A DNA stretch of 64,000 nt from an uncultured Bacillota bacterium (GCA_947426945.1 CANEFX010000002.1:62001-126000); one strand, 5' to 3'. Counted from the stretch's first letter, positions 39,266 through 48,914 are shown. The notes: generated by a model not told the origin, from the sequence alone. Numbers and translations are program-made.

Positions 39266-40714
39266 TTACTCGCTGTACCAGCTGCGCCGGATGGTGTCAA
39301 ACCGCTCCAACAGGTCCATCTCGTCCAGGCCGCTGTCCCAGCCGTCCTCCCGGAAGCGGGCGGCATAGATGATGTTCTCCTCCTCCCGGAGAACCATCCA
39401 GCCGTCCTCCTCCAGGTCGGAGCTGCGGCTGCTGGACACCCGGTAGATGGACAGGAAAGGCTCCGGCTCCTGGTCCTCCCCCCGCCAGTGGGAGAATACC
39501 ACCTCCCGGCGGCCGGTGACCTGGTCGTTGCGGGAGATGGTAATCTGGTCCCGCCAGCTCTCCGGGATGGTCAGATACCAGCCGTCGCTCACGTTGTGAT
39601 AGGTTGTCAGCACATGGTTGCGCCTGCCCCGCTCGTCATACTGCACCCAGTCGATGAGCCAGAAGTTGCTGGAGGAGCTCTCCCCATAGCTGGGCAGAGC
39701 ATAGGGCGCAGGCAGTTCCGCCACCGAGTCCCGGTTGATGTCGGTAGGGTTGATCTCGGTATAACCTTGGATAACCTCCCGGCTGACCCCCTCGCCGCCC
39801 ATAGACACATTAATCAGCTGGCCGTTCAGGCAGGCCACCACGTCGATAACCCGTCCCCCCTCGGCCAGGGTGCTGGTAACATAGAGAGCAGGCTGATTAT
39901 AGCCTCCGGCCAGATAGCTGGTTCGGATGCGGTTGATGGCACTGATGCCGGCGGACAGATCGGCCACTCCCAGAGAGGCCACCGCCCCATCTATCCAGCC
40001 GTAAATCTCCACCTGGCTGCTGGGCCCGCCGGCGTCCATCCGGGTAACCAGCACCTCAATGCGGGTGTCCTTGTCTATGTCCAGCAGCCGGCAGCCGCTG
40101 GAGCCGTCGCTGGCCACGCTGCACCGGGTAAGCAGCCGCTCAGTGCCCGTCAGGCCCGCCCGGGTCATGGCCCGGGTGGCGGCCAGGGTCTCCTCCTCAT
40201 CCAGCCCGTCCCCGGGCAGATCAATATCGTCCAGGGTATACACCCCCAGCTGGTAGGCCCCTGTGCTGATCTGCCAGTTAACGGCCAGCTCCTTGCGCCC
40301 TTCTCCGTTGATCTGGGCATAGTCTATGGCATAGATGGCATTTCCCTCGCCCTCCACCACACCGGTTGGCACATATTCCTCCCCGATCTGAGAAAAAATG
40401 TATATCTTGATGGGTTTCTCAATACCGGGCACCCGAAAAAAGGTAACCGCGCTCTCCCGCAGGCCGTCTCCGTCCAGGTCCTGAAGCTGGATATTGGCTG
40501 TGTTGTCCCCCGCCATAATGGTCACGTCCTCCACCCGGACGGCAAACTCCGCCTCCAGTCCGGTACGCACCGTCCGGATGGCGGCGTTGAGCTGCTCATA
40601 GCCTGGAGACTTCTCCGGCTGGCGGTACAGGTCGTCCGGAGAACGGAACAGACAGCCGCTGAGCAGCGCTCCCATAAACAGGAGCATTCCCAGAACAGTC
40701 CACCTTCTGCCCAC
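39266..40714 (-). CDS. Lipoprotein with FG-GAP/VCBS-like repeats
   Basis: A GTG start behind AAAGGGAGG. The lipobox LLSGC near residue 21 predicts a lipid anchor. The 482-residue extracellular part contains repeated strands such as NIQLQDLDGDGLRESAVTFF and CRLLDIDKDTRIEVLVTRMD, Asp-rich loops of the VCBS/FG-GAP kind. It heads the lipoprotein-RR-HK set and probably contributes to sensing or envelope homeostasis; this is inferred from context. Confidence 0.75.
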   Translation of the reverse strand: MGRRWTVLGMLLFMGALLSGCLFRSPDDLYRQPEKSPGYEQLNAAIRTVRTGLEAEFAVRVEDVTIMAGDNTANIQLQDLDGDGLRESAVTFFRVPGIEKPIKIYIFSQIGEEYVPTGVVEGEGNAIYAIDYAQINGEGRKELAVNWQISTGAYQLGVYTLDDIDLPGDGLDEEETLAATRAMTRAGLTGTERLLTRCSVASDGSSGCRLLDIDKDTRIEVLVTRMDAGGPSSQVEIYGWIDGAVASLGVADLSAGISAINRIRTSYLAGGYNQPALYVTSTLAEGGRVIDVVACLNGQLINVSMGGEGVSREVIQGYTEINPTDINRDSVAELPAPYALPSYGESSSSNFWLIDWVQYDERGRRNHVLTTYHNVSDGWYLTIPESWRDQITISRNDQVTGRREVVFSHWRGEDQEPEPFLSIYRVSSSRSSDLEEDGWMVLREEENIIYAARFREDGWDSGLDEMDLLERFDTIRRSWYSE

Positions 40715-40823
40715 GGCGTCCGCCCTCCCTTTGGCATAAAATCCACTACATACGGGTGGTACATATCATCATACCACAATTCCCGAAAAAAGCCATAGCT
40801 TTTTACAATTTTTCTTGGAACAG

Positions 40824-40852
40824 AAAAGCCGCCCACCCCGGATGGGGTGGGC
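40824..40852 (-). terminator. Terminator of the second RR/HK operon
   Basis: On the minus strand GCCCACCCC-ATCC-GGGGTGGGC followed by GGCTTTTC, 17 bases after the kinase stop. Confidence 0.75.
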
Positions 40853-40868
40853 AGTTTAAATACAACGG

Positions 40869-42935
40869 TCAATTTGCCTGGGGCAGGGTGACCATAGCTT
40901 TGAACAGGTCGCCGTCCACAGCCAGGTCAAAGGAGCCTCCCTGGAGCTCGGTGAGCGAGCGGGCGATGGACAATCCCAGGCCGGAGCCCTCGGTGGACCT
41001 GGACTCCTCCCCCCGGACGAACCGCTCCATCAGCCGCTCGGCGGGGACGTTCAGCGGCTCCCGGGAGATGTTCTTCACCGACAGGGCCACCTGTCCCTTC
41101 CCCCGCTCCAGGTCCAGATAGACCCGGGTGCCCTCCATAGCGTACTTGGCGCAGTTGGACAGCAGGTTATCCAGCACCCGCCACAGGTGGCGGCCGTCGG
41201 CATAGACCCAGGTCTCCCCCTCCGGCAGGGTGGTCACCAGAGAGAGCTTCTTATCCGTGAGCTTCTCCTCCCATTCGGCGGTCGCCTGGTCGATGAGCTG
41301 GCCCATGCCAATCTTCTCCCGGACCACCGACAGCACCCCCGTGGACGCCTTGGAGGCCTCCACCAGGTCCTCTGTGAGCTTCTTCAGCCGCTGGGACTTC
41401 CGGTCCAGCACCTCAATATACTCCACAGCCTTGGGGTCTGACTGCTCTGTGGATTTTAAGAGATTTACATAATTTATGATGGAGGTCAGCGGCGTTTTCA
41501 GGTCGTGGGAGACGTTGGTAATCAGTTCGGCCTTGAACCGCTCGCTCTTCATTTTCTCGTCCACCGCCCCGGCCAGACCCACGGAGATGTTGTTCAGATC
41601 CTCCGCCTGGAGGCGCAGGTCGTAGGGCATGTGTTTGGTGTCGATCTGGTACTCCAGGTCCCCTCCGGCGATGGTCTTGGTGCCCTTGCGCAGGCGGTGG
41701 TAGCCATAGGCCCACCAGGACAGGAACAGCAGCAGGGCCAGCTGCAAGCAGAAATACATGAGCATAAAAATACCGTCATACCTCCCCACCTGGATCAGCC
41801 AGAAGGTGAAGATCACGTAGGCACCAAAGCCCAGCACCAGCTTCCAGGTGAAGGGCAGAAAGCGAACAAAGTCATGGACGGTCCGGACCGTCCATCCCAC
41901 CACCCTGCACAGCAGGGTGGTTTTTCCCAGGCATCTGGCCTTGATCCGGACGGCCAGGGTGCGCAGCAGCAGGGTCCCGCAGGCCGCGCCGGCGGCAAAG
42001 AGGGCGGCGGCGCCCATCACGCCCAGGTTGAAAAAGAGCTCAAAGTTCTCCGCCCGGACGGCGTAGGACTGCCCCCAGTAGAGCTGCTCCGCCGCCCAGA
42101 CGGTGCAGAAGGCCAGCCAGACCGCCGCGAAGATCATAACGGCGGCGTACAGGTCGAAGAAAATCCGCTCCTGCCAGGTGGTAACGATACTTTCCTCCCC
42201 TGCCTTGTGGCCGGCGGTCCAGAGAATCCAGATCAGCGCCAGCAGGGCCAGCGCCCCCAGGTTCAGGAACCCGGTGAGGTACTCGTCAAAGTTGGCCCGG
42301 TCTATCTCCCAAAGCTGCTTCATCTGGTAAAACTCGTCTTGGATAGAGCCGTCCGCCTCTTCGGGCACACCATATTCCAGCACCAGCCTGAGGGGCTGGG
42401 CGGCCTCAGCGTCCTCTCCCGCCGCCAACTCAGGGTTAGGGTTAGAACCGTGGTAGTCGAAGTAGGAGTAATAGACGCCGTTCTCCGGCAATTCGAAGCT
42501 GTAGCGGCAAATCTCTTTCACCGCCCGGAGCATGGACTCGCCTTCCCCAAGGTTGGTGCCGGACACAGTTTCGTCATCCTCCGACAGAACCCGGAACCGA
42601 AACCAGGTGTTCTCCCGGGAAAGCCGCTCCTCCGCAGAGGCAATCGCCTCCCGGAACCCCTCCGCGTCAGCGCGGATCATGGCGTCGTCGGTGCCGGCTT
42701 TGATCCGATTCTCTACCCGTTTCAGCTCCCAGATGAGATAAACGTTGTCACACACCTCCTGGCGGCGGTCCTCCAGGGCGCTGTAGAACCGGCCGCTGGA
42801 CTGCCAGCTGTCGGCCGTGACGGACTGAAAGCTGAGCACCGCCCGCACCCCGAACACCCCCGCCCCCAAGGCGGCGGCCAGCAGGACGATCCAGGCGCAG
42901 ACCTTGGCGATGATATTGCCTTGCAGCTTCTTCAC
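40869..42935 (-). CDS. Large membrane sensor histidine kinase (VanS-like)
   Basis: A GTG at 42933-42935 follows AAGGGGG; the open frame continues upstream inside the regulator gene without a start. The 688 residues contain an N-terminal helix, an extracellular sensor (about 40-240), several membrane helices (about 245-450), HAMP-like DLEYQIDTKHMPYDLRLQAE, HisKA LITNVSHDLKTPLTSIINYV, and HATPase VLDNLLSNCAKYA and GSGLGLSIARSL. It is the partner of the regulator whose stop it nearly abuts. Confidence 0.95.
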   Translation of the reverse strand: MKKLQGNIIAKVCAWIVLLAAALGAGVFGVRAVLSFQSVTADSWQSSGRFYSALEDRRQEVCDNVYLIWELKRVENRIKAGTDDAMIRADAEGFREAIASAEERLSRENTWFRFRVLSEDDETVSGTNLGEGESMLRAVKEICRYSFELPENGVYYSYFDYHGSNPNPELAAGEDAEAAQPLRLVLEYGVPEEADGSIQDEFYQMKQLWEIDRANFDEYLTGFLNLGALALLALIWILWTAGHKAGEESIVTTWQERIFFDLYAAVMIFAAVWLAFCTVWAAEQLYWGQSYAVRAENFELFFNLGVMGAAALFAAGAACGTLLLRTLAVRIKARCLGKTTLLCRVVGWTVRTVHDFVRFLPFTWKLVLGFGAYVIFTFWLIQVGRYDGIFMLMYFCLQLALLLFLSWWAYGYHRLRKGTKTIAGGDLEYQIDTKHMPYDLRLQAEDLNNISVGLAGAVDEKMKSERFKAELITNVSHDLKTPLTSIINYVNLLKSTEQSDPKAVEYIEVLDRKSQRLKKLTEDLVEASKASTGVLSVVREKIGMGQLIDQATAEWEEKLTDKKLSLVTTLPEGETWVYADGRHLWRVLDNLLSNCAKYAMEGTRVYLDLERGKGQVALSVKNISREPLNVPAERLMERFVRGEESRSTEGSGLGLSIARSLTELQGGSFDLAVDGDLFKAMVTLPQAN

Positions 42936-42937
42936 GG

Positions 42938-43630
42938 CTAGGCCCCCTTCTCGATCTTGTAGCCCAGGCCCCAGACCACCTTGAGATACCGGGGCTCGGC
43001 GGGGTTGATCTCGATCTTCTCCCGCAGGTGGCGGATGTGGACGGCCACCGTGTTCTCCGAGCCGTAGGCCGGGTCGTTCCACACCTGCTCATAGATCTGG
43101 GCGGAGGAGAACACCTGCCCCGGGTGGGACAGCAGCAGCTTCAAAATGTTGTACTCAATGGGGGTGAGATTGATGGGCTCTCCGTCCACCGTAACCACCT
43201 TGGCCCCGTCGTCCATGGCGATGGGCCCGGCGGTAATCAGGCCCGGCCCCTTCTCCGCCCCGCCCAGGGCGGTGTACCGCCGCAGCTGGGATTTTACCCG
43301 GGCGATGACCTCCAGGGGGTTAAAGGGCTTGGTGATGTAGTCGTCCGCTCCGATATTCAGCCCCAGAATCTTGTCTGTGTCCTCACTCTTGGCGGTCAGC
43401 AGGATAATGGGCACATTGCTCCCCTCCCGCAGCTTGGCAGTGGCCCGGATTCCGTCCAGCTCGGGCATCATAATGTCCATGAGGATCAGGTGGATCTCGT
43501 GGGTCTCCGCCGCCCGGACAGCTTCCCTGCCGTCATATGCCTTGATCGTCTGATAGCCTTCGCTGGTAAGGTAGATGTCCAGCGCGGACACGATATCTCT
43601 GTCATCGTCGCAAATCAGGATGGTGTACAT
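42938..43630 (-). CDS. VanR-like response regulator
   Basis: ATG 43628-43630 is behind GGAGGAGCGGCGAG; the longer frame to 43747 has no good ribosome site. Receiver: TILICDDDRDIVSALDIYLT, LILMDIMMPELDGIRATAKL, DDYITKPFNPLEV. Winged helix: EYNILKLLLSHPGQVFSSAQ and VAVHIRHLREKIEINPAEPR. It forms a two-gene operon with the kinase. Confidence 0.96.
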   Translation of the reverse strand: MYTILICDDDRDIVSALDIYLTSEGYQTIKAYDGREAVRAAETHEIHLILMDIMMPELDGIRATAKLREGSNVPIILLTAKSEDTDKILGLNIGADDYITKPFNPLEVIARVKSQLRRYTALGGAEKGPGLITAGPIAMDDGAKVVTVDGEPINLTPIEYNILKLLLSHPGQVFSSAQIYEQVWNDPAYGSENTVAVHIRHLREKIEINPAEPRYLKVVWGLGYKIEKGA

Positions 43631-43787
43631 CTCGCCGCTCCTCCCGTCTCCCAAATCCGGCTCTACATTCCCTTCCTTTTGGAGCAGGAATATAACCAGA
43701 CTGTGTCTTTCCGGATAATAGCATAACACAGACAGTTTAAATCGCAAGTGGGAAAATATTAAGAAGCCTTTAAATTTTCATGCTATC

Positions 43788-43988
43788 CTACCCCGCCTTG
43801 ACTATTTCCGGCTCCTCTGTACCTGAGAACCGGCCTTTCACGGAAATAACGGGAAACCCCATCCTCTGCGGCCCCTCGCCCTCCGTTTTACCGGAAACGC
43901 CGGAGGATATGCCGGTTTTCCAGCAGACAACGCCGCTTCCGCCGCCCAACACGCCGAATACCGGCTCGCCCTTATACATTGCAGGCAT
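43788..43988 (-). CDS. Short Gly-rich protein, last gene of tail-fibre-like operon (66 aa)
   Basis: ATG 43986-43988 follows GAGGGGTGACCTG, which overlaps the end of the preceding gene. It starts MPAMYKGEPVFGVLGGGSG and ends TEEPEIVKAG. The strong coupled ribosome site supports it. It may be a small structural or chaperone-like part of the same module. No family recognised. Confidence 0.55.
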   Translation of the reverse strand: MPAMYKGEPVFGVLGGGSGVVCWKTGISSGVSGKTEGEGPQRMGFPVISVKGRFSGTEEPEIVKAG

Positions 43989-43992
43989 CAGG

Positions 43993-44685
43993 TCACCCCT
44001 CGCCGGCTGTGCCGACGGGCTGGTCGGCATTCCTGGTATACTCGACGGTGAAAACAACGGACACATTGCTCATACTGGTGTTAAGGCCCGATTGAAGCAC
44101 CAGCGCCTGTCCGGATTCCTCGATACACGTCATGATATAATTCTCTGTTCCAAACTGCGATTCCAGGTTGATATCAGATATGTTAAAGTTCAATGGAAAT
44201 TGCGAATATCCATCGTCAATATAGCCGTGCCATCTGTGGATCTTGCAGCCCTGCATATCAATCAGGGTCCAAATATTCTTGCCGAAGATGTTGAACCCTT
44301 CTTTTTCAAAGGTCTTTCGATACAGCGGCCTGTTATCGATCCACCGTCCGATAACCCGCTCCTCCGTGGAATAAATCTCCTCAGCGCCGACGGAGCTTCC
44401 TCCGGCAGCCGAGATAGTCAGGATGCTCCCCTCCTGCTTCAGGAAAATATTCTCTCCCGCCTGAATGGTCAGGGTGCTGATGCCGTTGACGGTGGCGTCA
44501 GCGCCCTTCTCTCCCTGGGGTCCCTGAGGCAACTCATTCCCCGGCATAATATACAGCGTCTCTCCGTTTTTCTCCTCCTCGGTCAGCGCGTCGTACTCCT
44601 CCTGTGTCACAGCTTTTACCGGGATGGAGCGTTCCGTAATTTTTTTCCACAGGTAGGCCAGGCCTGCGCCGTCCAAATATCCCAT
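43993..44685 (-). CDS. Phage tail-fibre/collagen-like protein (230 aa)
   Basis: ATG 44683-44685 behind GGGGAGTGAGG. It starts MGYLDGAGLAYLWKKITERS, a motif seen at the N-terminus of many clostridial phage tail proteins, then LPQGPQGEKGADATVNGIST (collagen-like Gly-x-y), and a C-terminal beta-rich domain with CKIHRWHGYIDDG. It would be surface or tail exposed. It is part of a four-gene set with no other phage genes around. Confidence 0.7.
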   Translation of the reverse strand: MGYLDGAGLAYLWKKITERSIPVKAVTQEEYDALTEEEKNGETLYIMPGNELPQGPQGEKGADATVNGISTLTIQAGENIFLKQEGSILTISAAGGSSVGAEEIYSTEERVIGRWIDNRPLYRKTFEKEGFNIFGKNIWTLIDMQGCKIHRWHGYIDDGYSQFPLNFNISDINLESQFGTENYIMTCIEESGQALVLQSGLNTSMSNVSVVFTVEYTRNADQPVGTAGEG

Positions 44686-44689
44686 CGCC

Positions 44690-44983
44690 TCACTCCCCGC
44701 CGGTGACAGCGTCGATCTCCGCGTCGGCAATGGCCTGAATCTCAACGGACAGTATGCCCTGACTGATGTTGAGGCCATCCCCCACCTTAACTCCTCCCAA
44801 AATATCCACAGCGGCCGCAGGGAGGGTATAATTCTCCAGCCCCTCCAGCTTGGCTTTTTCCGCATCAGTAAAGTCGTTGGAACTCAGACTCTTGCCGGTC
44901 TCCTTGTCCACTTTGCCGCCCGCCAGCGTCTTGATTTTGCCCCAAAGATACAGCAGGCCGTTTTCATCCAGAAATTTACTCAT
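44690..44983 (-). CDS. Phage tail-fibre-like N-terminal protein (97 aa)
   Basis: Starts MSKFLDENGLLYLWGKIKTL, the same 'x-L-Y-L-W-x-K-I' module as the next gene, followed by FTDAEKAKLEGLENYTLPAA, a recurrent tail-fibre segment. It overlaps or abuts its neighbours closely, so all are co-translated. A structural role is inferred from similarity to phage tail proteins. Confidence 0.68.
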   Translation of the reverse strand: MSKFLDENGLLYLWGKIKTLAGGKVDKETGKSLSSNDFTDAEKAKLEGLENYTLPAAAVDILGGVKVGDGLNISQGILSVEIQAIADAEIDAVTGGE

Positions 44984-45465
44984 TTTAAAATCTCCTCCAA
45001 ATCAGAATTATTCAGAGCCTCCGCAGGCTCAGGGATGCGTTCCAGTGCTTTCTCCAGTCCGGAGATGGCCCCAATGGGATGCTGTTCCGCCGCATCCCGG
45101 TTGGTCAGAGCCCGGTGGTCCGCCGTACCGCCGGGAAGCGAGTCAGATGAGACGGCCCCCTCCAAAATCAGCCCCAGATTGGCCCACGCCGTAGGCAGGA
45201 TTACGCTTCCGCCCCGGCTGCCCCGCACACCCGCCATGAGATAGCGGCCCGGTACGGCCAGCACCTCCGGAGGAATGGTGCAGGCTCCGCCGCTGAGCGC
45301 CAGGGATTTTTCCGTGTCTCCGGCCTGAAAGATCACCGTCCGCTCCAGCCCGTCCCACTCCGGCGAGAACTCGATCCGCACCGGATAAGCGTTTACGCTC
45401 CCGCTGGTCAGGGGTTCCCGCTCCTCAACGGTCAGCCGGTTTTTTTCCGCACAGAGTACAAACAT
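44980..45465 (-). CDS. Phage baseplate/tail-associated protein, first gene of module (161 aa)
   Basis: ATG 45463-45465 follows AAAGGAGAGAGAACA. The beta-sandwich-like sequence (YPVRIEFSPEWDGLERTVIF, YLMAGVRGSRGGSVILPTAW) resembles the N-terminal domains of clostridial baseplate proteins (BppU-like). It ends EILK, overlapping the next start by four bases. It is the head of a compact structural mini-operon. Confidence 0.65.
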   Translation of the reverse strand: MFVLCAEKNRLTVEEREPLTSGSVNAYPVRIEFSPEWDGLERTVIFQAGDTEKSLALSGGACTIPPEVLAVPGRYLMAGVRGSRGGSVILPTAWANLGLILEGAVSSDSLPGGTADHRALTNRDAAEQHPIGAISGLEKALERIPEPAEALNNSDLEEILK

Positions 45466-45600
45466 TGTTCTCTCTCCTTTCTGTGGTCTCACCCTTGGAC
45501 GAAACACCCCAAATGTTGTACGTCTGTATACACCGTTTCACCCCCGCCAAAAAAATTTTCTGCCGACGGAAGCGCTCCGTGTTAAACTGCCGGACCCGTC

Positions 45601-45637
45601 CCGCAAAAAATCAGGGCCGCCCATATCACGGGCGGCC
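45601..45637 (-). terminator. Terminator of the HD/GHKL gene
   Basis: On the minus strand AGGGCCGCCC-GTGATAT-GGGCGGCCCT followed by GATTTTTTG. The gap 45508-45685 holds nothing else I recognise. Confidence 0.85.
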
Positions 45638-45685
45638 CTGATCAAAAGTCAATTCACAGCCTGAAAATACAGACCCTTAATCCCT

Positions 45686-48600
45686 TCAAGCGTCCTCCGG
45701 CTCCTCCTCCGGCGCCCAAAAGTCCTCCTCGCTCAGCTGCGGGCATGCGGTCATGTCAACGCCGTGGCGCTCCGGAAGGGATAACAGCTGATCCCGAATG
45801 CTGTTGCAGCTATCTATGATATTCTTTGCCTCCGAGTTAAGAAGGGCCTTCACAATCTGCTGGAACTGCCGGTTATAGTACTCGCTCAGCGCGGCGGCAT
45901 TCTTCAGCAGCCATGCTGCATAGGGGTGGTCCGCAGTGATGCACCGGCGGAGGTCACGGTCCTCGCTGCAAAGGAATCGGCGGCTGGCCTGTGTGGCGGC
46001 GCTGCAGAACACCATCGGCGGAAACAGGTCGTCGGGCCTGATGTCCTCCTCAGCGGATTTATCGGAAAATGTAACAATCTGTCCCGCCTCATAATCGACC
46101 TTCATCTGACAGGTATCCTGCACAGAGGCTATCAGAAAAGCCTGCAGCACATTTTCCGTATCAGACCAGGAGCCCCCAATACAGAAGACGCTTCTGTCCC
46201 CCGCAAACAGCGGCCGATCGAACTGCTCCATTATATGTCCGAAATAATCCCGCAGGTTCTTCAACAGCCAATCCTCCAGCTTGGTGCCGTGCAGCCTCCG
46301 CCATGCCGGAAGCGGGGGAACCCTCCAATCCCAAATGCGGAAGCGTTCCTGCGGATTTTCCATCCATGCGCCTAATATACCGCGAACAGCCGTAATCAGC
46401 TCCAGCGGCATATTGGAAATCTCCGAACGGCTGGCCTTCACCGTGGGCCGCAGCTCATTATCCAGTAGGAGCAGAAGCGTATACCCGGTTTCAAGTATAG
46501 GATATCCGTACGTGTGTATATCCCCGGCGATAACGCCTCGATAGCTGCAAGTCAATGTAGAGCGTCTTTTTCCTCCTGTAAGGGCTCCCGCCGTGGGGAT
46601 ACCAAGCTCCCGAAAAGAGACGGTCAGGGTATCCATCTGAAAGCTGTCCATCCACATCTGCCAAACCGTGCCGGGCGATATCCTCTCTCCCGCAAACGGA
46701 TGCCAGGCCTCTCCCAGTTCATCCGCAGACTCAGGGGCGCAGGACAGCTTTTCCAGTTCCGCCTTCAGCGCCTTCACCTCTTGACGGGAATGTCCAATTA
46801 TAAAGCTATCCCAGTCCAAATGGTAGTCGCTGAAGTCTATATTCTGCGTACTAAGCCGCAAAACAGAGGATTCTCTCCCAAGAACTGCGGAAATTTTGTA
46901 GTTCCGGCCCTTGACCTGCCAGCACGGACTCTTCTCAAACCACGCATCATATTTGATAAACGCTCCAGAGAGGCTGGAGAGCATTTGGTTCTCCTCCGTA
47001 TCCAGCGGCACAACAGTCACAGACACCTTTGGATACTGCCCGGTGCAGGCGGGGAAGCACTTGTCAAACTTCTCCTTCAGCTCCGGCGTAAGCTCATAGA
47101 CCCTCTCCCCCTCCAACTTGTGGACCTCGTCCATCGTCTCCTCATAGGTGCGCCCGATCCGCTCCCCGTTATAGTAAACAGGGACCCTGGCACAGCAGAG
47201 GTACTCCTTCACGGCCCTGCGCAGATTGACGGCGCCCAGCCGTCCGGGGTCCAGCCTGATGGAGATGGAGGTACCCGGCTTTGCGCGGTAGCCGTCCTGC
47301 TCCAGGCCGGGCACGGCCTTGTCCTCATAATCCTCCGGCGCGGGCATAGGCCCGTCCACCGGGTGCTGCTCGGCCTGGTTCTTCAGGGTATAATAGCCCT
47401 GCAGCCCGGTCACCTGCAGCCGCAGTCCGTAATCGGGCGTCCGGCGGGTCAAGGCTGAACCGCTCTCCTCGGCATTCTTCTTCGAATCAAAGTAGAGCGT
47501 GGAGACCTCTGCAAAGGTGCCGCAGAGGAAGCAGGACAAAAATCCGATGCCGAAGCGGCTGATCGACTGATAGTCCCCCGTCTGCCCGTGGTCTCTCAGA
47601 TCCCGCTTCAGCTCCTGGGAGGTATAGTAGGAGTTTCCGATTTTCAGAAAATACCTCTGGAGCATTCCCTGGGTCATTCCGTTCCCCTGGTCGTCAATCC
47701 GGAACCAGATGTTCCCGTCCTTGTCATTCCACTCCCACAGGTCAATCCTGGCGTCCTCCGGGGAGAAAGCCCGATCTACCTCAAGCCGGAACAGCGTTGC
47801 ATCAATGGAGTTTTGCAGCAATTCCCGAATAAAAACGTCGTTCCTGTTGTACAGCTGCTCTCCGGTCAGCAGCTCCATCACCCGGGCCTGATCCATCGTC
47901 ATCAGGAAATCGCCGCTGGCATACCCCTCCGACTCGATCTCCTCCCGCCCCACTGCCTGGGGGAACGGAAAACTGCGCTGCCAGTCCTGATGACAGTTCT
48001 GCTGCAGTCTGGCGCAGGTGTTCAGCTCGCTGTCGATCCAATCCAGAAAATCCCGAATGGTGTGCTCAATTCCGGGGTTTGTACAATGGGCCTTATAGGG
48101 CAGTTTCGCCGAAGAAGGAGAGGCTGGATAGCGAAACCCGCCGGACGCCTGGTGCTTTTCCCATTCCTTCCGGCTCTCCTCATTGCAGACAACATAGCTG
48201 TACAACACCTTGGGCGCGCGGGTGTCGTCAAAGTCAAGCAGGTCGGCCAGCCGCAGAAGCAGTGCACAGAAGAGGGGATCAGCGTCACTGGCCGGCAGAT
48301 ACTTCATATTTCCACTGGTTAAAAATTCTTCCGGAGCCTCCCCATGGGCCTGACACACAGCCAGGATACACGGCTTTGGCACAATCTCAGCCGGCCGGGC
48401 ATTAAACAGATCCCTCCACTTCTCATTTTGAAGAATCTTCGGCAGACGGAAGGGATGCAGCCAGCGCAGATACCACTGCCGAATATCCTCCGGCCACTCC
48501 TCCGCCGGGCAGCCCATCAGCTCCGGACTGCTGGTCCGCAAAAACTCACGGGCCTGCTTTTTGTCGGCAAAGCACTGCTTCTCTTCCGTCTCCGTATAGA

Positions 48601-48892
48601 CCATTCCCAAATCATGCAGGCAGGCAGCCAGAATCAGCAGCTCCGCCTCCCCTGTGGACAGCTGAGACACCTGATTTCCTAAAATGCCCGCCATGGCGTC
48701 CAACACATTCAGCACATGGGTTTCATCATGAAGCGTATAGTTCGGAAAGCTCCGCCGGACATCCTTCAAATATATGATAGAGTCATCGTATACCTGACGC
48801 ACCCACGCGCTTCGCGGGCTGTCCGAAGGCAGACCGGCCGCATAGGCCTTCCATATCGCCGTATCCTCCAGCAGTTTAGAATGAGTATTCAT
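45686..48892 (-). CDS. HD-domain + GHKL (Hsp90-like) ATPase, conflict-system type (1068 aa)
   Basis: Residues about 30-260 form an HD phosphohydrolase-like domain (NYTLHDETHVLNVLDAM with His55/Asp56/His59, LAACLHDLGMVYT with His93/Asp94). Residues about 345-560 form a GHKL ATPase (FIRELLQNSIDATLFR, RIDDQGNGMTQGML, ISRFGIGFLSCFLCG). A long C-terminal part (about 560-1068) resembles Hsp90 middle regions. This HD-CE plus HATPase architecture has been described in predicted prokaryotic conflict (anti-phage) systems. It has its own promoter and terminator, so it acts as a single-gene unit. Substrate unknown. Confidence 0.82.
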   Translation of the reverse strand: MNTHSKLLEDTAIWKAYAAGLPSDSPRSAWVRQVYDDSIIYLKDVRRSFPNYTLHDETHVLNVLDAMAGILGNQVSQLSTGEAELLILAACLHDLGMVYTETEEKQCFADKKQAREFLRTSSPELMGCPAEEWPEDIRQWYLRWLHPFRLPKILQNEKWRDLFNARPAEIVPKPCILAVCQAHGEAPEEFLTSGNMKYLPASDADPLFCALLLRLADLLDFDDTRAPKVLYSYVVCNEESRKEWEKHQASGGFRYPASPSSAKLPYKAHCTNPGIEHTIRDFLDWIDSELNTCARLQQNCHQDWQRSFPFPQAVGREEIESEGYASGDFLMTMDQARVMELLTGEQLYNRNDVFIRELLQNSIDATLFRLEVDRAFSPEDARIDLWEWNDKDGNIWFRIDDQGNGMTQGMLQRYFLKIGNSYYTSQELKRDLRDHGQTGDYQSISRFGIGFLSCFLCGTFAEVSTLYFDSKKNAEESGSALTRRTPDYGLRLQVTGLQGYYTLKNQAEQHPVDGPMPAPEDYEDKAVPGLEQDGYRAKPGTSISIRLDPGRLGAVNLRRAVKEYLCCARVPVYYNGERIGRTYEETMDEVHKLEGERVYELTPELKEKFDKCFPACTGQYPKVSVTVVPLDTEENQMLSSLSGAFIKYDAWFEKSPCWQVKGRNYKISAVLGRESSVLRLSTQNIDFSDYHLDWDSFIIGHSRQEVKALKAELEKLSCAPESADELGEAWHPFAGERISPGTVWQMWMDSFQMDTLTVSFRELGIPTAGALTGGKRRSTLTCSYRGVIAGDIHTYGYPILETGYTLLLLLDNELRPTVKASRSEISNMPLELITAVRGILGAWMENPQERFRIWDWRVPPLPAWRRLHGTKLEDWLLKNLRDYFGHIMEQFDRPLFAGDRSVFCIGGSWSDTENVLQAFLIASVQDTCQMKVDYEAGQIVTFSDKSAEEDIRPDDLFPPMVFCSAATQASRRFLCSEDRDLRRCITADHPYAAWLLKNAAALSEYYNRQFQQIVKALLNSEAKNIIDSCNSIRDQLLSLPERHGVDMTACPQLSEEDFWAPEEEPEDA

Positions 48893-48914
48893 GTGCTCAC
48901 CCCCGATTTGTTAA

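Noticed and set aside
39488-40798. 436-codon plus-strand frame antisense to the lipoprotein gene
   Set aside because: Shadow of the GC-rich lipoprotein gene, with no ribosome site and Gly/His/Pro-biased composition.
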